From Rhizobium leucaenae USDA 9039 (GTDB lineage: Bacteria; Pseudomonadota; Alphaproteobacteria; Rhizobiales; Rhizobiaceae), in assembly GCF_000426285.1 (NCBI RefSeq), contig NZ_AUFB01000024.1, positions 1 through 64,000 on the forward strand: a stretch of 64,000 nucleotides of DNA. Direction: 5' to 3'. The notes beneath the pieces are model-generated. The model saw nothing but the letters and a program-made list of their open reading frames with translations, was not told where the DNA came from and searched no databases. A program made the position numbers and the translations under genes. This document shows positions 58,562 through 64,000 of this stretch, in pieces; position 1 is the first letter of the stretch, and the number at the start of each line of letters is the position of its first letter.

Positions 58562-58834
58562 TGTCAAAGCCTCATGAATGGCCGAATAAAGATTCGGCAA
58601 TGCCGGGGAAGCCGGCGTTTTAAGGGAAATTATCAGCCGGTCCCCTTAATCGTTGCGGCTCTTTCTGTCAAAGCCAAACTTTATATACGCGGAGACTGGT
58701 TTTCCCGGCATTCCGGGATGACCGGGCAGCGGCTCTATGGTAACGAGCCAGCGTGAACCGCAGGTCAGTTGGCGCAACAGGAGCAAAGCCAGCGATAATG
58801 CGGCGTAAATAACGGCATCGCAAAGGAATTGCCC

Positions 58835-60202
58835 ATGCCGCACGACATTCAACCGCGGCTCGCGACGGCGCGCCGCTCGACCAATCTTTCCGGCACCATC
58901 CGCGTTCCCGGCGACAAATCCATTTCGCATCGCGCCCTCATGTTCGGCGGCCTGGCTGCTGGCGAAACCCGCATCACCGGCCTGCTCGAAGGCGAGGATG
59001 TGCTCAACACGGGCAAGGCCATGCAGGCCATGGGCGCCAAGATCGAGAAGATCGGGGCCGAATGGATCATCCGTGGCATCGGCAACGGCGCGCTGCTGGC
59101 CCCGGAAGCGCCGCTCGATTTCGGCAATGCCGGCACCGGCAGCCGCCTGACCATGGGCCTCGTCGGCGTCTATGATTTCGAATCCACCTTCATCGGCGAC
59201 GCTTCGCTTTCCAAGCGGCCGATGGGCCGCATCCTCGATCCGCTGCGGCGGATGGGCGTGCAGGTCAAGTCCAGCGAAGGCGACCGCCTGCCGGTGACGC
59301 TACACGGGCCGGAGACGGCCAGTCCGATCACCTATCGCGTGCCGATGGCTTCGGCGCAGGTCAAATCCGCCGTGCTGCTCGCCGGCCTCAATGCGCCTGG
59401 GATCACCACCGTCATCGAGCCGGTCATGACGCGCGACCATACCGAGAAGATGCTGGCCGGCTTTGGCGCCGATCTTTCGGTCGAGACCGATCGGGATGGC
59501 GTGCGCACTATCCGCCTTCAGGGCCAGGGCAGGCTTTCCGGCCAGATCATCGATGTTCCCGGCGATCCCTCTTCGACGGCTTTTTCGCTGGTCGCGGCGC
59601 TGATCGTTCCCGGCTCCGATATCACCATCCGCAACGTGCTGATGAACCCGACCCGCACCGGTCTGATCCTGACGCTGCAGGAGATGGGCGGTGATATCGA
59701 GGTTCTCGACCGGCGCCTTGCCGGCGGCGAGGATGTCGCCGATCTCCGCGTGCACTCCTCGGCGCTCAAAGGTGTCACCGTGCCAGCCGAGCGGGCGCCG
59801 TCGATGATCGATGAATATCCGGTGCTCGCCGTAGCCGCCGCATTCGCCGAGGGCACGACGATCATGCTTGGGCTGGAGGAACTGCGGGTCAAGGAATCCG
59901 ACCGGCTCTCAGCAGTTGCGGAAGGGCTGGCGCTCAACGGCGTCGATTGCACCGAAGGCGAGGCGTCGCTGACGGTATGTGGCCGGCCGGATGGGAAGGG
60001 CCTCGGCAATGCCGCGGGCGGCGCGGTAAAGACCCATCTCGATCACCGCATTGCCATGAGTTTCCTCGTGATGGGGCTTGCCTCGGAACATCCGGTCGCG
60101 GTCGACGATTCCACCATGATCGCCACCAGCTTTCCGGAGTTTTTCGATCTGATGGCGGGACTTGGCGCCAATATGGAAGTGGAAGGACGCATAGCTCAGT
60201 GA
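58835..60202 (+). CDS. aroA: EPSP synthase, class II (CP4-like)
   Basis: 3-phosphoshikimate 1-carboxyvinyltransferase of the shikimate pathway (455 aa). Motifs: VPGDKSISHRALMFGGLAAG (about 24-43), GEDVLNTGKAMQAMGAKIEK, LDFGNAGTGSRLTMG (95-109), SAQVKSAVLLAGLN and RVKESDRLSAVAEGLALNG. Overall wording closely follows the Agrobacterium CP4 enzyme. Position 100 is Gly, whereas CP4, which tolerates glyphosate, has Ala there; see finding. AAGGA eight bases before ATG 58835 supports this start. Stop codon overlaps the cmk start (GTGA). Confidence 0.96.
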   Translation: MPHDIQPRLATARRSTNLSGTIRVPGDKSISHRALMFGGLAAGETRITGLLEGEDVLNTGKAMQAMGAKIEKIGAEWIIRGIGNGALLAPEAPLDFGNAGTGSRLTMGLVGVYDFESTFIGDASLSKRPMGRILDPLRRMGVQVKSSEGDRLPVTLHGPETASPITYRVPMASAQVKSAVLLAGLNAPGITTVIEPVMTRDHTEKMLAGFGADLSVETDRDGVRTIRLQGQGRLSGQIIDVPGDPSSTAFSLVAALIVPGSDITIRNVLMNPTRTGLILTLQEMGGDIEVLDRRLAGGEDVADLRVHSSALKGVTVPAERAPSMIDEYPVLAVAAAFAEGTTIMLGLEELRVKESDRLSAVAEGLALNGVDCTEGEASLTVCGRPDGKGLGNAAGGAVKTHLDHRIAMSFLVMGLASEHPVAVDDSTMIATSFPEFFDLMAGLGANMEVEGRIAQ

Positions 60203-60843
60203 CGACACCGTTTACGATCGCCATCGACGGACCCGCTGCGGCAGGCAAGGGAACCTTGTCGCGCCGGATCGCCGAGGAATATGGTTTTCACCATCTCGAT
60301 ACCGGCCTGACCTATCGGGCAACCGCCAAAGCCCTGCTCGACGCCGGCCTGCCGCTCGACGACGAAACGGTTGCCGAGACGATGGCGCGCAAAGTCGACC
60401 TTTCCGGGCTCGACCGCGCGGTGCTCTCGAAGCATGAGATCGGCGAGGCGGCATCGAAGATCGCCGTCATGCCGGCCGTGCGCCGCGCGTTGGTCGACGC
60501 GCAGCGGGCTTTTTCCCTGAAGGAGCCGGGCACGGTTCTGGATGGGCGCGATATCGGCACCGTCGTCTGCCCGGATGCGCCGGTGAAAATCTATGTCACG
60601 GCATCGGCGGAAGTGAGGGCAAGACGGCGCTACGACGAAATCGTCAATGCCGGCGGCAGCGCCGATTATGCGGCGATTTTCGAGGACGTGAAACGACGCG
60701 ACGAGCGGGACATGGGCCGCGCCGACAGCCCTTTGCGACCGGCGGAAGACGCGTACTTGCTTGATACCTCAGAAATGAGTATAGAAGCGGCGTTTCAGAC
60801 GGCAAAGTCGATCATCGACGCCGGTCTGAGCCGAAATGCCTGA
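60199..60843 (+). CDS. cmk: Cytidylate kinase
   Basis: Phosphorylates CMP and dCMP (214 aa). P-loop IDGPAAAGKGTLSRRIAE near residues 9-26, LDTGLTYRATAKALLD, VLDGRDIGTVVCPDAPVKIYV and RRDERDMGRADSPLRPAED are family features. Start GTG 60199 overlaps the aroA stop by four bases, so the upstream frame to 59947 is antisense-like within aroA and rejected. Coupled aroA-cmk-rpsA order is widespread in bacteria. Confidence 0.96.
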   Translation: MTTPFTIAIDGPAAAGKGTLSRRIAEEYGFHHLDTGLTYRATAKALLDAGLPLDDETVAETMARKVDLSGLDRAVLSKHEIGEAASKIAVMPAVRRALVDAQRAFSLKEPGTVLDGRDIGTVVCPDAPVKIYVTASAEVRARRRYDEIVNAGGSADYAAIFEDVKRRDERDMGRADSPLRPAEDAYLLDTSEMSIEAAFQTAKSIIDAGLSRNA

Positions 60844-61022
60844 AAATGCGAGCGGCTTTCGCGTGCTTTGCGCACGAAGCCGCTGATTTAAAAAGCCTGA
60901 CATTCCGTCCAAGCGCCGGATAGCCTTCCCCAAGGGGAGGCGGACGGATGCAGGCCTGTTCAACACGAACCAACGGCGCAGCAGTGTCCCTAATGCACAA
61001 TAAGGACACGCCAGGAGATTTT

Positions 61023-62726
61023 ATGTCTGTAACTTCCCCCTCTCGCGAAGATTTCGCGGCCCTTCTCGAAGAATCCTTTGCCAAGAACGATCTGGCTGAA
61101 GGCTATGTCACCAAGGGCATCATCACCGGCATCGAAAAGGATGTTGCCGTTGTCGACGTCGGCCTCAAGGTCGAAGGCCGCATCGCGCTGAAGGAATTCG
61201 GTGCACGCGCCAAGGACGGCACGCTCAAGGTTGGCGATGAAGTCGAAGTCTATGTCGAGCGCATCGAAAACGCGCTTGGCGAAGCTGTTCTGTCGCGCGA
61301 AAAGGCTCGCCGCGAAGAAAGCTGGATCAAGCTCGAAGCCAAGTTCGAAGCTGGCGAACGCGTCGAAGGCGTCATCTTCAACCAGGTCAAGGGCGGCTTC
61401 ACCGTCGATCTCGACGGCGCTATCGCCTTCCTGCCGCGTTCGCAGGTCGACATCCGTCCGATCCGCGACGTTACCCCGCTGATGCACAACCCGCAGCCCT
61501 TCGAAATCCTCAAGATGGACAAGCGCCGCGGCAACATCGTCGTTTCGCGTCGTACGGTTCTGGAAGAGTCCCGTGCCGAGCAGCGTTCTGAAATCGTTCA
61601 GAACCTCGAAGAAGGCCAGGTTGTTGACGGCGTCGTCAAGAACATCACCGATTACGGTGCGTTCGTTGACCTCGGCGGCATCGACGGCCTGCTGCACGTC
61701 ACCGACATGGCATGGCGCCGTGTGAACCATCCGTCGGAAATCCTGTCCATCGGCCAGCAGGTCAAGGTACAGATCATCCGCATCAACCAGGAAACCCACC
61801 GCATCTCGCTCGGCATGAAGCAGCTCGAGAGCGATCCGTGGGATGGCATCCAGGCCAAGTATCCGGAAGGCAAGAAGATCTCCGGTACCGTTACGAACAT
61901 CACCGACTACGGTGCGTTCGTCGAGCTGGAGCCGGGCATCGAAGGCCTCATCCACATCTCGGAAATGTCCTGGACCAAGAAGAACGTTCACCCCGGCAAG
62001 ATCCTGTCCACGAGCCAGGAAGTCGAAGTCGTCGTTCTCGAAGTCGATCCGACCAAGCGTCGTATCTCTCTCGGCCTGAAGCAGACGCTGGAAAATCCGT
62101 GGGCAGCATTCGCCCGCAACCATCCGGCTGGCACCGAAGTCGAAGGCGAAGTCAAGAACAAGACCGAATTCGGCCTGTTCATCGGCCTCGACGGCGATGT
62201 GGACGGCATGGTGCACCTCTCCGACCTCGACTGGAACCGTCCGGGCGAGCAGGTCATCGAAGAGTACAACAAGGGTGATGTCGTCAAGGCCGTCGTTCTC
62301 GACGTCGATGTCGACAAGGAACGCATCTCGCTCGGCATCAAGCAGCTCGGCAAGGATGCAGTCGGCGAAGCCGCTGCTTCCGGCGAACTGCGCAAGAATG
62401 CCGTCGTTTCGGCTGAAGTCATCGCCATCAACGATGGCGGCATCGAAGTGAAGCTCGTCAACCACGACGACATCACCTCCTTCATCCGCCGCGCCGACCT
62501 GTCGCGTGACCGCGACGAGCAGCGTCCGGAGCGTTTCTCGGTCGGTCAGACCGTCGACGCCCGCGTCACCAACTTCTCCAAGAAGGACCGCAAGATCATG
62601 CTGTCCATCAAGGCGCTGGAAATCGCGGAAGAGAAGGAAGCAGTCGCTCAGTTCGGTTCGTCCGACTCCGGCGCTTCGCTCGGCGACATCTTGGGCGCGG
62701 CTCTGAAGAACCGCAACGCCGAATAA
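61023..62726 (+). CDS. rpsA: 30S ribosomal protein S1
   Basis: mRNA-binding ribosomal protein (567 aa) with six S1 motifs. Repeats 3 and 4 are nearly parallel: NITDYGAFVDLGGIDGLLHV and NITDYGAFVELEPGIEGLIH, followed by TEFGLFIGLDGDVDGMVHLS. N-terminus MSVTSPSREDFAALLEES is typical of alphaproteobacteria; the frame starting at 60948 is rejected. It follows cmk after 179 bases and ends in a good terminator. Confidence 0.97.
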   Translation: MSVTSPSREDFAALLEESFAKNDLAEGYVTKGIITGIEKDVAVVDVGLKVEGRIALKEFGARAKDGTLKVGDEVEVYVERIENALGEAVLSREKARREESWIKLEAKFEAGERVEGVIFNQVKGGFTVDLDGAIAFLPRSQVDIRPIRDVTPLMHNPQPFEILKMDKRRGNIVVSRRTVLEESRAEQRSEIVQNLEEGQVVDGVVKNITDYGAFVDLGGIDGLLHVTDMAWRRVNHPSEILSIGQQVKVQIIRINQETHRISLGMKQLESDPWDGIQAKYPEGKKISGTVTNITDYGAFVELEPGIEGLIHISEMSWTKKNVHPGKILSTSQEVEVVVLEVDPTKRRISLGLKQTLENPWAAFARNHPAGTEVEGEVKNKTEFGLFIGLDGDVDGMVHLSDLDWNRPGEQVIEEYNKGDVVKAVVLDVDVDKERISLGIKQLGKDAVGEAAASGELRKNAVVSAEVIAINDGGIEVKLVNHDDITSFIRRADLSRDRDEQRPERFSVGQTVDARVTNFSKKDRKIMLSIKALEIAEEKEAVAQFGSSDSGASLGDILGAALKNRNAE

Positions 62727-62751
62727 TCTTCGGTTGAAGCCTTAGAGATAG

Positions 62752-62785
62752 AAACCCGTCGGAGCGATCCGGCGGGTTTTTGTTT
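62752..62785 (+). terminator. Rho-independent terminator of rpsA
   Basis: Eleven-pair stem (one G-U) AAACCCGTCGG (62752-62762) / CCGGCGGGTTT (62769-62779) with TTTTTGTTT after it. Confidence 0.85.
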
Positions 62786-62913
62786 GATCTTGGAGCATCC
62801 GATCCACTGCCCGGCGCTCGCCTGCAGCAGATAAGATGCTCCAGAATTCAAGGGATCAGAGTAGAGCGATTTTTGCGCGTTCAGACGAACACACGGCGCT
62901 CTGACGCAGCCGG

Positions 62914-64000
62914 TTATTCCCATTCCACCATGCGCTGATAGAAATCGAAGGCGTGATCGTGAAGGGAGTCCCGCGGCGCGGGTGCAGGTAGTGCGAGCGG
63001 TTCTGGCGCAACGGCGCTGGTTTCCGGGGGAGCTGTTTCTGCGTCGGCCTCTTCGGGTGCCGAAGCCGTCGGCTGATGCGTTTCCTCAGGCTGAGAATCG
63101 TCTTCACTCTCGTCCTGCGCCGTTTCTCCGCCCTGCCCCTGTTCGTGCTCCTCGTCATCGGCTGGGTCGACACGATCGACCCTTTCCAATTCCTTCTCTT
63201 CAATCGAGACATCCACCGGTAAATATTGTGCGATGGCAAACGGAATGCCTGGCGGCAGCGGGACCGGCGTTCCCATCTGCGCCGCGCCGTCAGGCATATT
63301 CATAGCGGGTGCACCCGGCACATCGCCCAGGGGTTTGCTCTGAAGTGCAGCCGGTGCGCTCGCTACCTCATCAGTAGAAACCGCGTTCTGGCTTGCCATG
63401 GTGGCGGCAAGCTTCCGGGTGTCCTCATTAGCGGACGTCTGCGGCGGCAGCGGCACGTCCTTTTGGTCATCGGCATTGGCGGCAAGCGCCTGCGCAATAA
63501 TATTTTCTGCCGCGGACGAATTGTCGTGGATGATCTGCAGAAGCTCGGGGCCGGTGACTTCCAAGGCACGGCCGATGACGACTTGCAGTCCTTCCTTGAT
63601 GTCAGCCCGGATCTGCTGGATATCCCGCGGCACAGGCGGTGGCGTGATTGGCGATCTGATCAGAGCGATTTCCGTGGGGAGCTTCTCCTCGGTCGGTGTC
63701 GCTGACGATGTGTTGCCCGCTACGGGGATGGCGTTTTGCGGATGGACGGCCTCGCCGTTGCCGGCATCAATGAGAAGCGCACTTGCAGCCAGCGGACGCG
63801 GGGCGGATTGCTGATTTGGGATGGTCTGCGGAGTCGAGGCGGTTTCGGGGTTTGGCAAGAGCTCCGGCTCCAAAATCGCCGCAGCAACGAGAACTGCCTG
63901 AGCTGGGGCAATTGCCACAGGCGTTTCTTCGGGCACCTGCGCGGCAATTGCAGCGAGGATAGCCGCCGCCGCGGGTGCTGGCGCCGCAGCACTCGCCGGA
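62914..64000 (-). CDS. Acidic Pro/Ala-rich protein of unknown function (5' end beyond window)
   Basis: Frame open from 62914 to the right edge, at least 361 codons. The visible part is low in aromatic residues and rich in Ala, Pro, Glu and Asp, with stretches such as ALPAPAPRDSLHDH and an acidic segment (ADDEEHEQGQGGETAQDESE). A short folded-looking region near its middle, RDIQQIRADIKEGLQVVIGR plus ALEVTGPELLQIIHDN, is probably helical. The C-terminus ends FDFYQRMVEWE. No domain recognised. The protein may be longer and have its functional domain to the right of base 64000. Convergent with rpsA. Confidence 0.6.
   Translation of the reverse strand, partial: PASAAAPAPAAAAILAAIAAQVPEETPVAIAPAQAVLVAAAILEPELLPNPETASTPQTIPNQQSAPRPLAASALLIDAGNGEAVHPQNAIPVAGNTSSATPTEEKLPTEIALIRSPITPPPVPRDIQQIRADIKEGLQVVIGRALEVTGPELLQIIHDNSSAAENIIAQALAANADDQKDVPLPPQTSANEDTRKLAATMASQNAVSTDEVASAPAALQSKPLGDVPGAPAMNMPDGAAQMGTPVPLPPGIPFAIAQYLPVDVSIEEKELERVDRVDPADDEEHEQGQGGETAQDESEDDSQPEETHQPTASAPEEADAETAPPETSAVAPEPLALPAPAPRDSLHDHAFDFYQRMVEWE

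Noticed and set aside
60990..62465. Long open frame opposite rpsA
   Set aside because: Antisense shadow with Asp/Leu/Phe-rich composition.

Overview
The window is ordinary chromosomal DNA of an alphaproteobacterium of the Rhizobiaceae, most likely Rhizobium sensu stricto. Pointers are the class II (CP4-like) EPSP synthase, the irr / fabA-fabB-fabI arrangement, the alpha-type SRP RNA, DUF982 and FYDLN-family proteins, a CtrA-type TTAA-N7-TTAA box, and four intergenic inverted-repeat mosaics of the RIME type. Coding DNA is GC-rich with strong third-position bias, which produces many long but meaningless antisense reading frames. I saw no CRISPR array, prophage, insertion sequence or secondary-metabolite cluster.

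Layout. 1-590: promoter and leader of a leftward rRNA operon whose 16S gene lies outside the window. 591-12306: a small protein, a two-component system, an RsuA-type pseudouridine synthase with a phosphoribosyltransferase, an SLC13 transporter, an ADE1-type purC, a NodT-family outer membrane lipoprotein, a secreted SH3 protein and three tiny proteins. 12564-18365: a class A penicillin-binding protein, then dnaK-dnaJ under a sigma-32-type promoter. 18753-26033: recF, a MoeB/ThiF protein, GNAT, 2-hydroxyacid dehydrogenase, SH3 protein, CadD-like transporter, adenosine kinase, a possible unannotated structured RNA and an auxin-efflux-type carrier. 26256-31671: cycM-like cytochrome c, kdsB, prephenate dehydratase, VOC protein, WYL regulator, nudC and HIT. 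31758-39198: SRP RNA, dnaX, ybaB, Lrp regulator, RBBP9-type hydrolase, MOSC protein, recR, lytic transglycosylase and a compositionally unusual hydrolase.

39394-49834 is the translation and RNA-metabolism superoperon rimP-nusA-ylxR-infB-rbfA-truB-rpsO-pnp, with hairpins at rimP, infB/rbfA and rpsO/pnp that look like regulatory or processing sites. 50115-57308: an RsmC-like methyltransferase, GNAT, the unsaturated fatty acid set fabI-fabB-fabA (leftward), divergent irr, a YadS/TRIC membrane protein, a secreted unknown and a YdcF-type protein. 57515-64000: a frameshifted GIY-YIG gene, tRNA-Ala(GGC), a FYDLN acidic protein, aroA-cmk-rpsA, and a truncated acidic proline-rich protein running off the right edge.

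No new multi-gene system could be demonstrated. The observations most worth following are the candidate RNA at 24840-24997, a transglycosylase whose start codon appears to come from a RIME element, the degenerate zinc site in DnaX, the one-base frameshift in the GIY-YIG gene, the tandem heptamer overlapping the irr stop codon, and the low-GC hydrolase inserted ahead of rimP.
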